From Xaviernesmea oryzae (lineage in GTDB: Bacteria > Pseudomonadota > Alphaproteobacteria > Rhizobiales > Rhizobiaceae): a stretch of 64,000 nt of DNA. The position numbers and the translations under genes were made by a program. Location: assembly GCF_900177415.1 (NCBI RefSeq), contig NZ_FXAF01000002.1, forward strand, positions 620,001 through 684,000. The letters run 5' to 3'. The notes below the pieces were generated by a model. The model searched no databases, had not been told where the DNA came from, and saw only the letters and a list, made by a program, of their open reading frames with translations. The first letter of the stretch is position 1. Each line of letters starts with the position of its first letter. Positions 47,758 through 56,453 of the stretch are shown here, piece after piece.

Positions 47758-49110
47758 CTAGCGCGCCACATCCACATGGTGGACGCCATGCGGCAGCGGA
47801 ATGCGCCCAAGGCGTTCGAGCGAAGGCCGCTCGCCCTTCACGACCCGGAAGACCTCGAGACCCGGCCCGGTCTCCGCACCGGCGCCTTCATGGCCGTGGA
47901 ACACCGTGGCAAGGAAATGATCGCCCGTCAGATCGAAGGTCCCGCCTTCCGGCAGCACGCCCTCGAAAGGATAGTCTCCCATCTTTTCGATCGCGCCGGT
48001 TTCGGGATCGAAGGTCAGAAGCGTCACCGTCGCCTCGCGCTGGAAGCGCGGCGTTCCGGGCGGAAAGGCAGTATCCCGCATGTTGACGGTCGCGACCAGC
48101 CGCCCGTCGCGGCTGATCGCAAGGCCCTCCGCCGACCAGTCGGTCGTCGCGGTCGCCACCCGCTCGTGGCGGGCCGTTTCCCCATCCGCGGCCGTGTCTG
48201 CAAGACGGATGACGCTGATGCCCGACGGCGTCTGCGGAATGCGGCCTTCGAGCGTCGGCGCCTGCAGGTCGCGGCCCCAGTCGGAGGTGATGTAGAAACG
48301 GCCGTCCGGCGTGAACCGGCCAACCATCGGATCGCGCCCGGTTTCGACGACATTGGCCCAGGGCGCGAGCATCACCGCGCCATCGGCCTCCGTCACCTCG
48401 AAGAAGGCGATACGGTTTTGCGAATTGATGTTGACGGCGAGGAAACGGCCGGACGGATGCCAGTGCACGTTCGTCGCGGTGACGCCGCCGCGCGGCCTTG
48501 GAGCCGTGCCGGCAATCCCGAGATCGGCGAGATCGAAGCGCATCACCTTGCCGAAGCTTCCATCGCGATAGGGCACGATCTGAACGAAACTCGCTTCCGG
48601 CGTGTTGGAGACGACAGCGATCCGCATGCCGTCCGGACTGATCGAAAGCGCTTCCGGAAAGGCCTCGATCTCGACCGTCGCGGCGACCCGCGGGGCCGAT
48701 TTGTCCGACAGATCCACCGCGAAGAGACCCCGGCCGGGCGGCAGGTCCCGGATGGTCTCGCCGCTCTCGGGCCGTTCGCCGAGGCGCTCCGCGACGAAGG
48801 CCATCCGGCCATCCGGAGTGAGCTGCAGGATTTCGGGCGCGGCCGTCACCGAATTCGAGACGGGGACCTCGCTCACGGCCACCTGGCCGTCCCCGATGGA
48901 GAGCACCGTCAGCACATCCCGGAAGCCCGCAGAGCGAGGAGTGAGCTGTCCGGTCCCGTAAGTGCTGCCGAAGAATTCTCCGTCGGAGATGGCAGCGATG
49001 GTGCCGGCAGAAATGCCGCCGACGAAATCCGGAAGCGAAGCGGCCCCGGCCTGCGGCATGACGGCGGCCAGAAGCATCGCGGAAAGGGTAAAGGTCTTGG
49101 TGATCTTCAT
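47758..49110 (-). CDS. Exported beta-propeller protein of unknown function
   Basis: This is a 450-residue protein with a signal peptide (KITKTFTLSAMLLAAVMPQAGAA, cleavage near residue 24). Repeated blades are visible through recurring TPDGR, SPDGMRIAVVSN, HPSGRFLAVNIN, TPDGRFYITSD and SRDGRLVATVN motifs, as in YVTN/lactonase-type seven-blade propellers. It holds no CXXCH heme motif and no recognisable active site. ATG 49110 is chosen for the signal peptide; a GTG at 49137 is also open. It stands alone between the catabolic locus and the thiamine transporter, and its role is unknown. Confidence 0.7.
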   Translation of the reverse strand: MKITKTFTLSAMLLAAVMPQAGAASLPDFVGGISAGTIAAISDGEFFGSTYGTGQLTPRSAGFRDVLTVLSIGDGQVAVSEVPVSNSVTAAPEILQLTPDGRMAFVAERLGERPESGETIRDLPPGRGLFAVDLSDKSAPRVAATVEIEAFPEALSISPDGMRIAVVSNTPEASFVQIVPYRDGSFGKVMRFDLADLGIAGTAPRPRGGVTATNVHWHPSGRFLAVNINSQNRIAFFEVTEADGAVMLAPWANVVETGRDPMVGRFTPDGRFYITSDWGRDLQAPTLEGRIPQTPSGISVIRLADTAADGETARHERVATATTDWSAEGLAISRDGRLVATVNMRDTAFPPGTPRFQREATVTLLTFDPETGAIEKMGDYPFEGVLPEGGTFDLTGDHFLATVFHGHEGAGAETGPGLEVFRVVKGERPSLERLGRIPLPHGVHHVDVAR

Positions 49111-49282
49111 CTTGCGGCCCGTGTTCGAGGTTTGCACGGGCGCAAGGATGTCGGCGATGCTGATTGGCGTCCAATCGGAAGTTTAGCCTCTGTGATAGGC
49201 GATACTGATCACACGAATGCCTGTCCGCCACCGACATGCGAGGCGAACCGCGCCGCCTCGCATAGTGTCGCTCGTCATTCGC

Positions 49283-50227
49283 TCAATGGATTTCGATGGC
49301 AATGTCTTCCGGGGAAGGCGCGGTCTTGATCAGGCCCATCTCCTGCATGAACGCGCCGAAGCGGGCGTAACGCATCCGGTCGAGCGCGGCCGGGCGCTTG
49401 GCGAAACGCGGCAGCGTGTCGAAGAAGGCGGTACGGTTCAGTTCGTCGTCGAGGTTGGGATAAGCCTTGATGAAGAGCTGCCACGCCTCCTGCGGGTGGT
49501 TGGTGATGAAGATCGACGCCTGCTCCACGGCCGCCAGGAACCGCGGCAGTCTGCCGTCCTCGGCAAGGTCGCGGCGGGTCACGAAGATCAGCTCGTCATA
49601 GGCCGGGACGCCGTGCTCTTCCGGAAAGAAGGCGCGCCCCTGATGGCCTTCGAGCTTCATCTGCGTCAGCTCGAAATTGCGGAATCCGCCGAGCGTCGCG
49701 TCCACCTTGCCGCCGATCAGCGAGGGGGAGAGCGAGAAATTGACGTTGATCAGCTCCACGTCGTCGTTGCTCAGCCCTTCCGAAGCCAGCATCCGCTTCA
49801 GCATGGCGTCCTCGAAGCCGGTGACCGAGAAACCGACCTTCTTGCCTTTCAGGTCCTTGAGGCTCTTGATCGGGCCGTCCGCCAGCACCGTCACCGTGTT
49901 GAGCGGCGTTTCGACGAGGGTGCCGAAGCGGACGAGCGGCAGGCCCGCTTCGTGGTCGAGATAGAGATTGGGCTGGTAGTGGATGCCGATATCCGCCTGA
50001 CCGGCGGAGACGAGGCGCGGCACGGCGGAAGGATCGGACGGCGGGATGAGCTCGACGTCGAGCCCCGTCGCGGCGAACAGCCCCTGTTCCCGGGCGACCA
50101 CCATCGGCGCATGGTCCGGATTGACGAACCATTCCAGGAGCACGGTGAGCTTGTCGGCCGCCTGCGAGGAAACGGGTGCCAGCGCGCCTGCGAGCGCGAC
50201 GAAGGAGGCAAGAAGGATGCGGATCAT
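49283..50227 (-). CDS. thiY: ThiY-like substrate-binding protein of a thiamine-precursor ABC transporter
   Basis: This is a 314-residue periplasmic binding protein of the NMT1/THI5-like family that binds pyrimidine precursors of thiamine (for example formyl-aminopyrimidine). A signal peptide (IRILLASFVALAGALAPVSSQAA) ends near residue 24. The family start is LTVLLEWFVNPDHAPMVVAREQGLF, and the domain hinge has GKKVGFSVTGFEDAML. It overlaps the permease stop by ATGA. The TPP riboswitch upstream of the permease supports a vitamin B1 role. Confidence 0.87.
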   Translation of the reverse strand: MIRILLASFVALAGALAPVSSQAADKLTVLLEWFVNPDHAPMVVAREQGLFAATGLDVELIPPSDPSAVPRLVSAGQADIGIHYQPNLYLDHEAGLPLVRFGTLVETPLNTVTVLADGPIKSLKDLKGKKVGFSVTGFEDAMLKRMLASEGLSNDDVELINVNFSLSPSLIGGKVDATLGGFRNFELTQMKLEGHQGRAFFPEEHGVPAYDELIFVTRRDLAEDGRLPRFLAAVEQASIFITNHPQEAWQLFIKAYPNLDDELNRTAFFDTLPRFAKRPAALDRMRYARFGAFMQEMGLIKTAPSPEDIAIEIH

Positions 50228-51006
50228 GATCGGGATTTACTCCTTGATGTGAACGGGGATGCCGGATCGGCTTCGCTGGCCCACGGGGCGAGGCTCGCCG
50301 TCAGCCGGTCGATGAGAAGCCTGAGGATGAGGGTGAGGATCGCAAGCACCGTCATCGCCGCGAAGACGACATCGGTCTGCATGCGGGCATTGGCCTGAAC
50401 CATGACGAAGCCGAGGCCGCCGGAAGCGCCGACCCATTCGCCGACGACCGCGCCAAGCGGCGCCAGCGGCGCGGCGACCCGGAGGCCGGATACGAGATGG
50501 GGGATCGCCAGCGGAACGCGCACCAGCACCAGCGTCTGCCAGTGCGTCGCGCCCTCCAGCGAGACGGCGTCGAGGATTTCCCGGTCGGTGCGGCGAAGGC
50601 CGTCAGCAAAGGCAGAGGCGACGGGGAAGAAGATGATGATCGTCGTCATCGCCACTTTCGAGGCCAGGCCGAATCCGAGCCAGAGAACGAGGATCGGCGC
50701 CAGCACGAAGACGGGGAACGCCTGGACGATGAGGACCATCGGCCAGACGAGACGGCCGAGCCGCGGCAGCGCCGCCACGCTGAAGGCGATCGCGATGCCG
50801 AGGACGGAGCCGATCACCAGCCCCAGCGCGATCTCCATCAGCGTGACGGCGCTGTTTTCCAGCAGAAAGCCCGGCTGGCGCAGGAAGGCGGAAACCACCG
50901 CGACCGGCGACGGCAGGATGTAGCGGGGCGGAGAGAAGACCGAGACGCCGGCCTGCCAGAGGGCAAGGAGCACGGCAAGGCCGACGGCCGCGTGGGAGGC
51001 GCGCAT
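50224..51006 (-). CDS. thiX: ThiX-like permease of a thiamine-precursor ABC transporter
   Basis: This is a 260-residue inner-membrane permease of the binding-protein-dependent transport family. Six hydrophobic segments and an EAA loop (DAVSLEGATHWQTLVLVRVPLAIPHL) are visible. It would carry a thiamine pyrimidine precursor with ThiY. A TPP riboswitch lies about 146 bases upstream, and a 19-codon frame (51014-51073) with a GGAG site ends 7 bases before its ATG. No ThiZ-type ATPase gene is found in the operon. Confidence 0.87.
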   Translation of the reverse strand: MRASHAAVGLAVLLALWQAGVSVFSPPRYILPSPVAVVSAFLRQPGFLLENSAVTLMEIALGLVIGSVLGIAIAFSVAALPRLGRLVWPMVLIVQAFPVFVLAPILVLWLGFGLASKVAMTTIIIFFPVASAFADGLRRTDREILDAVSLEGATHWQTLVLVRVPLAIPHLVSGLRVAAPLAPLGAVVGEWVGASGGLGFVMVQANARMQTDVVFAAMTVLAILTLILRLLIDRLTASLAPWASEADPASPFTSRSKSRS

Positions 51007-51013
51007 GGGTTTG

Positions 51014-51073
51014 TCAGGCGCGGCGGCGGGCGGCCGGCGAATGCCCGACGCGGGAAAGATGCATATGTGTCAT
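51014..51073 (-). CDS. Possible 19-codon leader ORF between the TPP riboswitch and thiX
   Basis: ATG at 51073 is preceded by GGAG at 8 bases, and the frame ends with TGA 7 bases before the thiX ATG. thiX itself has no clear ribosome-binding site, so ribosomes ending here could restart on thiX. The peptide (MTHMHLSRVGHSPAARRRA) resembles nothing I know, and chance is possible in so short a frame. Confidence 0.3.
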   Translation of the reverse strand: MTHMHLSRVGHSPAARRRA

Positions 51074-51151
51074 CGGTCGATCTCCAGACGTGCCAATCAC
51101 GGAGATCCAGGTGAAGCGGAGAAGAGAAAATGCCGTCGGGTGACGTCCGTT

Positions 51152-51235
51152 TCCGTTCCTACGCCGGCATGACCCGGATCAGGTTCAAGGGTCCGGCTCA
51201 CCGCCATCTCAGCATCGTAGGATGCCCCCCTCGGA
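51152..51235 (-). promoter_or_regulatory. TPP (THI-box) riboswitch upstream of thiX-thiY
   Basis: Read on the minus strand, the segment holds the THI-box core: GGGGGGCATCC, then GATGCTGAGATGG, then ACCCTTGAACCTGATC, then CCGGGTCATGCCGGCGTAGG. The CTGAGA and CCTGATC elements and the closing GCGTAGGAA agree with the TPP aptamer consensus. It lies upstream of the thiX-thiY pair in the same direction and would turn expression down when thiamine pyrophosphate is plentiful, probably by hiding a translation start or ending transcription. Confidence 0.9.
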
Positions 51236-51671
51236 ATCCCGCGAAACTGTCGGTTTTCCTGAGAACTGTCAATGGGTGCGGCCGATCACCGGCCGGACGG
51301 GAAAGCAGGCCGGCATGGGCGGTCAGCCGCCGGGCCGGAGAAAAATGAGAGAAAACTCGAATGTGATGAAAAAAGATCGCGAGCTCGTCGTCTTTGGCAT
51401 CGGAGCGCATCCAGGACGACATAGACGGGTTAAGACGAGTTCGCTTCCATGAGACATCAACTCCATCTGCCGCCGGGCGAGGCAATGTTCATGCCTTTCG
51501 CCGATCGAAAACCCTTCTTGCCGAAACCGGCCACCTAGAGCCCTACCCGACCAGCGGCACACAGGTGCCGGCACCGACCGGGAGCGGATGGCTACGCCCG
51601 TTCCTCGTCATCGAAGCCGAAACAGACGAGCAATGCGCGATCCTTTTTATCGCGTGCCGGGGATGGAGACC
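51236..51671. promoter_or_regulatory. Divergent promoter region between the thiamine riboswitch and the siderophore operon
   Basis: These 436 bases hold no supported gene. The frames that cross it (for example 51222-51452 and 51394-52023) lack family sequence. It must carry the promoter of the minus-strand riboswitch transcript and that of the plus-strand siderophore operon. A short A-rich block (GATGAAAAAAGATCG near 51365) stands out, but no known iron box was recognised. Confidence 0.35.
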
Positions 51672-53456
51672 ATGCAATCGTCCAGGCAAGCCGCCGAAGC
51701 TGCCACGTTCCAGAGTTTTGCAAACTGCTACCTGCGGGAGGTCAATCCCGGCACGCCGGTCGTGCATCGCATTCCTGCCGGATCGGTCGAATGCATCGAA
51801 TGGTCCCTGCCGCGGCAGCAGACGCTGCTGCGGGCGGAAATCCTTTCGGCCTCCCTTTGCGGTCCGCAGCATTTCGGCAGGCTATGGGTGCGGGCCGTGT
51901 CGGACGCGGCCTGGCGGCAGGCCGAGCCAATGTCGACCCTCCACCTCCTCATCCATGAAGCTTACCGCCAGATGGAAGACGGCCGGACCGATGCCCTGCG
52001 CACGTTCGAACTCGAGCTTCTGATGCGCGTGCTCGACAGCTACCAGCAGATGGCGCTCTATATCGAGAAAGCCTCTCCGCCGCCGCAGGACGAAGGACAT
52101 TTCATCGAGGCGGAGCAGTCGCTCGTCTTCGGTCACTGGCAGCACCCGACGCCGAAGAGCCGGCAGGGCATGACGTTCTGGCAGCAGGAACGGTACGCTC
52201 CGGAACTGCGCGGCCAGTTCAGGCTCCACTACTTCGCCGCAAGGGAAAGCCATGTGCGCCAGGCTTCGGCGCACCGGGCGGACGTGCAGGAGATCGTTCG
52301 CTCGCAGCTCGGCAGGTCCGGCGGCGATGTCGGGGCCGGCAGCGATGAATGCCTTATCCCCATGCATCCGCTTCAGGCGGAAGCGCTGCTTCTCGACCCG
52401 GACGTGCAGGCGCTGCAGCGCCGCGGCAGCCTGCGCCATATCGGCCCCGCCGGACCCCTCTTCACCGCGACCTCCTCCGTCCGCACGGTCTACAGCGCCC
52501 ACGCGGACTGGATGCTCAAATTCTCGCTTCCCGTCAGGATCACCAATTCCGTCCGCATCAACCGCCGTCAGGAACTCGAAGCGGGCGTGGCGATGGCAAG
52601 GCTGATGCATCGCATCGGCTTTGCCGAACGGTCGGCGAATTTCCGCATCATCCACGACTCCGCCTATGTCGCGCTCGACATGCCGGGCCGCGAAGAAAGC
52701 GGCTTCGAGGTGATTTTGCGTGAAAACCCGTTCAGGGGCGACGGCGCGCGCGGCGTGGTCACCGTCGCCGCACTGACCGCCGACCCGCTTCCCGGAGAGA
52801 TCTCGAGGCTGGAGCGCCTTGTCCGCAGGTTTGCCGCCAGACGTGCCGACAGCCTGCCCGACGCTGCGCTCTCCTGGTTCCGGCATTATTTCGATTGCGC
52901 CGTGGAGCCGCTGATCCGGCTCTACGACGACTACGGCATCGCATTGGAAGCCCATCAGCAGAACAGCCTTCTCGACATCGGCGCGGGTTATCCGACAGCC
53001 GGTTACTATCGGGACAACCAGGGCTTCTATCTTTCCGAGCGTTACCGCAGCCTGCTTGCCGCCCATGTGCCGGAGACGGAAACGATCGCTTCCCTGTATT
53101 TCCCGGACAGCGAGATCCGCGACCGCTTCGCCTATTACCTGATCGCCAACCAGGTCTTTTCGGTCATCAGCCGCATGAGCCATGACGGCCTCTGCGACGA
53201 GAGCGTGCTTCTATGCGCTTTCAGGGGCCATCTGGAACGATGCGCGGAAAAGATGACCGGAGCTGGGAAGGATTTCGCGCGGCATGTCCTCGACCTGCCG
53301 ACGATCGCCTCCAAGGCCAACCTGACGACGCGCCTCTTCGATATCGACGAGCTGCAATCCGACGGCACCCATACCCTTTACCGGCAGGTTCCGAACCCGC
53401 TGAGGGTTCCGATGGTGCTGGCGGCCCCGAGGACGAGCCATGCCATTGCCTCTTGA
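51672..53456 (+). CDS. asbA: Petrobactin-type siderophore synthetase AsbA (IucA/IucC family)
   Basis: This is a 594-residue NIS synthetase; Bacillus anthracis AsbA is about 602. AsbA joins citrate to spermidine by ATP-driven amide formation. The ATG at 51672 gives MQSSRQAAEAATFQSFANC, which lines up with the AsbA start; ATGs further upstream lack this match. Motifs shared with AsbA as I recall it are FIEAEQSLVFGHW and HPTPKSRQG (about residue 158), PMHPLQAE, ATSSVRTVY, LKFSLPVRITNSVRINR, ESGFEVILRENPF, ALEAHQQNS (about residue 427) and DNQGFY. It overlaps asbB by 17 bases. Other NIS substrates remain possible. Confidence 0.85.
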   Translation: MQSSRQAAEAATFQSFANCYLREVNPGTPVVHRIPAGSVECIEWSLPRQQTLLRAEILSASLCGPQHFGRLWVRAVSDAAWRQAEPMSTLHLLIHEAYRQMEDGRTDALRTFELELLMRVLDSYQQMALYIEKASPPPQDEGHFIEAEQSLVFGHWQHPTPKSRQGMTFWQQERYAPELRGQFRLHYFAARESHVRQASAHRADVQEIVRSQLGRSGGDVGAGSDECLIPMHPLQAEALLLDPDVQALQRRGSLRHIGPAGPLFTATSSVRTVYSAHADWMLKFSLPVRITNSVRINRRQELEAGVAMARLMHRIGFAERSANFRIIHDSAYVALDMPGREESGFEVILRENPFRGDGARGVVTVAALTADPLPGEISRLERLVRRFAARRADSLPDAALSWFRHYFDCAVEPLIRLYDDYGIALEAHQQNSLLDIGAGYPTAGYYRDNQGFYLSERYRSLLAAHVPETETIASLYFPDSEIRDRFAYYLIANQVFSVISRMSHDGLCDESVLLCAFRGHLERCAEKMTGAGKDFARHVLDLPTIASKANLTTRLFDIDELQSDGTHTLYRQVPNPLRVPMVLAAPRTSHAIAS

Positions 53457-55176
53457 AATACCGGGACGGCCGCATGACCGCGTGCTGCGCCAGCTCGTGG
53501 CGGCGCTGCTTTTCGAAGGCATCGCCGATGCGCGGGAAAGTGCCGGCGAAGGCCCGAGGCAATTCCACTGGTCGCTCGGCGGCCGGCAGTTCCGGTGCCG
53601 CGGCACGGCCGGCCCCTTCGGGCGGATCCGTATCACGGAAAGCTCCGTCGAAATGCAGGCCCTTGATGGCGAATGGGAACCCGCCTCGCTCGGCGCGATC
53701 GTCACGTCGCTTCCCGGCACCGGCATCTCGCGCGGAAAACTTCTCCGCGAACTGGAAGAGACGATCGCCCTCTGCGAATGGAACCATCGCAATCTTCCGC
53801 CGCGCGTCCGCCGCCGCATGACCTTTCCGGAGCTGGAAGGCGCGCTGGACGAAGGGCATCCCTACCATCCCTGCTACAAGGCACGCACCGGTTTCTCGAT
53901 CGCCGATCACGCGGCCTACGGGCCGGAGACCGGCAAGGCCTTCCAGCTCGTCTGGCTGCTTGTCGCACGAAAGCATCTCCGCCAGGCGCTTCCCGGCAGC
54001 GAAAAAGCCTTTTGGCTGGCCGAGCTTGGCCAGAAAACGTGGGAAAAAATCCAGATCCGGCGTCAGGAACTTGGATTGCCCGACGAGGACTTCGGGCTTG
54101 TGCCGCTGCATCCCTGGCAGTGGCAGACGTTGCGTGAAACCCTGCTTTCGGGCTGGATCGCCGGCGGCGAGGCCCATCATCTGGGACCGATGGGCGACCG
54201 CTATGTCGCGACCCAGTCGGTGCGTTCGCTGCTCAATGTCGACAGGCCGCTGGCGGCGAGCGTCAAGCTCCCGATGAACATGGTCAACACCTCGTCGAAG
54301 CGCATCCTCGAACCGCATTCGGTCTGCACCGCGCCGCCTCTCTCGAACTGGATCGCCGGCATAGTCCAAAGCGATCCGGCCTTCGCCGAGGAATATCCGC
54401 TCGCCATCCTGCGGGAATATGCCGGGATCATCGCCGATGCCGGAGGGCCGCTGGCGGGCCAGATCGGGGCGATCTGGCGCGAGAATGCGGAAGCCTCGCT
54501 TCTGCCCGGCGAGGCGATCGTTCCGTTCAACGCCCTGATGATGGTCGAGGCGGACGGACGGCCGTACGCGGACGAATGGATAGAGCGCTTCGGCCTCATG
54601 CCGTGGATGAACCGGCTCCTGGAAATCGCCGTCCTGCCCGTCTGGCACCTGCTCGTATGGCACGGGATCGCGGTGGAAGCGCATGGACAGAACATGCTGC
54701 TCGTGCACCGGGACGGCTGGCCCGTGCGCCTCATCCTGCGCGATTTCCATGAGAGCGTGGAATTCTCCCCCGGCTTCCTGCACGAGCCCGAGAAGGCGCC
54801 CGACTTCCTGTCGATCAACCCGCTCTACCGCGAGGCGGAGCCGGATCAATACTACTGGACGGACAATCTCGACTCGCTCCGCGAACTCGTGATGGACACG
54901 CTCTTCGTCTATAACCTGAGCGAGATATCCCACCTACTCGATGTCTGCTACGGCCTTCCGGAATTCCGCTTCTGGCAGCGTGTCGAAAGCCTGCTCACGT
55001 CCTACGCGAACGAGCGCGGCATGAGCCGCCGCCAGGCCGAACTCGGGCACGACCGCCCGCTCATCCTCACCGAATCCCTGATCACCCGAAAGCTCCTCGC
55101 GCTGAAGCCGGAATATCACCACGCGATATCCAACGCCTTGGCCGAAAGGACGTCCGAACGAAGGAGGAAGCCATGA
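53440..55176 (+). CDS. asbB: Petrobactin-type siderophore synthetase AsbB (IucA/IucC family)
   Basis: This is a 578-residue second NIS synthetase. In petrobactin synthesis AsbB adds the second spermidine arm, or its dihydroxybenzoyl form, to the citrate core. ATP and citrate motifs are GHPYHPCYKARTGFS, PLHPWQWQTL, KLPMNMVNTSSKR, EAHGQNMLLVH and LRDFHESVEF. The start overlaps the end of asbA, and the stop overlaps the AMP-ligase start as ATGA, which indicates one transcript with coupled translation. The protein is clearly different from the first synthetase and is not a duplicate. Confidence 0.85.
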   Translation: MPLPLEIPGRPHDRVLRQLVAALLFEGIADARESAGEGPRQFHWSLGGRQFRCRGTAGPFGRIRITESSVEMQALDGEWEPASLGAIVTSLPGTGISRGKLLRELEETIALCEWNHRNLPPRVRRRMTFPELEGALDEGHPYHPCYKARTGFSIADHAAYGPETGKAFQLVWLLVARKHLRQALPGSEKAFWLAELGQKTWEKIQIRRQELGLPDEDFGLVPLHPWQWQTLRETLLSGWIAGGEAHHLGPMGDRYVATQSVRSLLNVDRPLAASVKLPMNMVNTSSKRILEPHSVCTAPPLSNWIAGIVQSDPAFAEEYPLAILREYAGIIADAGGPLAGQIGAIWRENAEASLLPGEAIVPFNALMMVEADGRPYADEWIERFGLMPWMNRLLEIAVLPVWHLLVWHGIAVEAHGQNMLLVHRDGWPVRLILRDFHESVEFSPGFLHEPEKAPDFLSINPLYREAEPDQYYWTDNLDSLRELVMDTLFVYNLSEISHLLDVCYGLPEFRFWQRVESLLTSYANERGMSRRQAELGHDRPLILTESLITRKLLALKPEYHHAISNALAERTSERRRKP

Positions 55177-56453
55177 TCCGGATCGACGGGCGGCTCTATG
55201 ACCGCACCTATTTCGACGATGCATCGAACCGCATCGCCGAACAGATAGGCCTCCACGAGAACAGTACCGGCCGCTACGCCGTCTGCTTTGGCGACACCAC
55301 GGGATGGCTGTCCTTTTTCTTCGCCATCCGCAAGGCAGGCGCCAGCGTCCTGCCGATCCATCCGGGCACGCCCTATGCCGCGGCCCGCAAGCTTGCGCTG
55401 ACCGCGAACTGCGACCGGCTTTTCCATAACGGCATGACCGCCGAAGTGCTCGACGCACGGGAAGAGCCGCCGTCACCGGGCCGGCTGCTGCATATGAGCT
55501 CCGGCACGACGGGGGCTGCGAAGTGCATCGCCCGCAGTTGGGAAGAGATCGACCGGGAGGTCGAAAGCTATGTGCGCACCTTCCGAGAGCCCGAGGGCAT
55601 GACGCCGGTCATCGCCTGCCCCACCACCCATTCCTACGGGTTGATCTGCGGCATTCTCGTCGCCCTGAAGCGCGGCCAGGTGCCGGTCATCGTCGAGACG
55701 GCCAATCCCAAATATCTCCTCAAAGTGCTGCGCGAGACCGATCGCCCGCTGCTCTATTCCTCGCCGGCGATCCTGCATACGCTCTCCCGGCTTCTGCCCG
55801 AGGGGGAACGGCTTTATGCGGCCATGACCTCCGGCACGCTGCTGCCGGATCCGTGGTTCACGCAGATCCGCGCCAAAAGCGAGCATCTTTTCCAGCAATA
55901 CGGCTGCTCGGAATCCGGCTGCATCGCCATCAATCCGGATGTCCGCGCCGCCGGCGACATGGGCTTCGTTCTGCCTCACCTGACGGCCGCCACCGGAACA
56001 GGCGCCGAAGACGCCGGCGAGATCGTCGTGCAGAGTGAAGGCGGCGCCCCGATCCACACCCGCGATCTCGGCTACCGCCGGGAAGACGGCATGCTGGTCT
56101 TCGTGTCGCGCATGGACGACATGATCAACGTCTCCGGCCTCAACGTCTATCCCAAGGACGTCGAGGACGCGGTCATGGCCATGCCGGCCGTCACCGACGC
56201 CGTCGCCTTCCGCAAGAGCGACCGGTTTGCCGGGGAACGCGTTGCGCTGCTCTACAGCGCCAGCCGGCCGGTTCCGCCGCAGGACATCCGCGAATGGTGC
56301 AGCCGCCATCTCGCCAGTCATCAACTGCCGATGGAAATGATCCAGGTCGCGGAAATCCCCCGCCAGGCGAACGGCAAGATCAGCCGCCGCGAGGTGGCGG
56401 CCCGCCATGCGGCGGGCGAATTCAATACAACGGCGGCAGGAGTTGCCTCATGA
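55173..56453 (+). CDS. asbC: AMP-dependent ligase AsbC-like (3,4-dihydroxybenzoate activation)
   Basis: This is a 426-residue, short member of the acyl-adenylate-forming family; AsbC is similar in length. It would activate 3,4-dihydroxybenzoate with ATP and load it on the carrier domain of the next protein. Adenylation motifs are MSSGTTGAAK (about residues 108-117), QYGCSESGCIAIN, RDLGYRREDGML, RMDDMINVSGLNVYPKDVED and the lysine of QANGKISRRE. The N-terminal part is shorter than in DhbE/EntE. AAGGAGGAAG precedes the ATG. The substrate choice is inferred from the operon match. Confidence 0.8.
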   Translation: MIRIDGRLYDRTYFDDASNRIAEQIGLHENSTGRYAVCFGDTTGWLSFFFAIRKAGASVLPIHPGTPYAAARKLALTANCDRLFHNGMTAEVLDAREEPPSPGRLLHMSSGTTGAAKCIARSWEEIDREVESYVRTFREPEGMTPVIACPTTHSYGLICGILVALKRGQVPVIVETANPKYLLKVLRETDRPLLYSSPAILHTLSRLLPEGERLYAAMTSGTLLPDPWFTQIRAKSEHLFQQYGCSESGCIAINPDVRAAGDMGFVLPHLTAATGTGAEDAGEIVVQSEGGAPIHTRDLGYRREDGMLVFVSRMDDMINVSGLNVYPKDVEDAVMAMPAVTDAVAFRKSDRFAGERVALLYSASRPVPPQDIREWCSRHLASHQLPMEMIQVAEIPRQANGKISRREVAARHAAGEFNTTAAGVAS

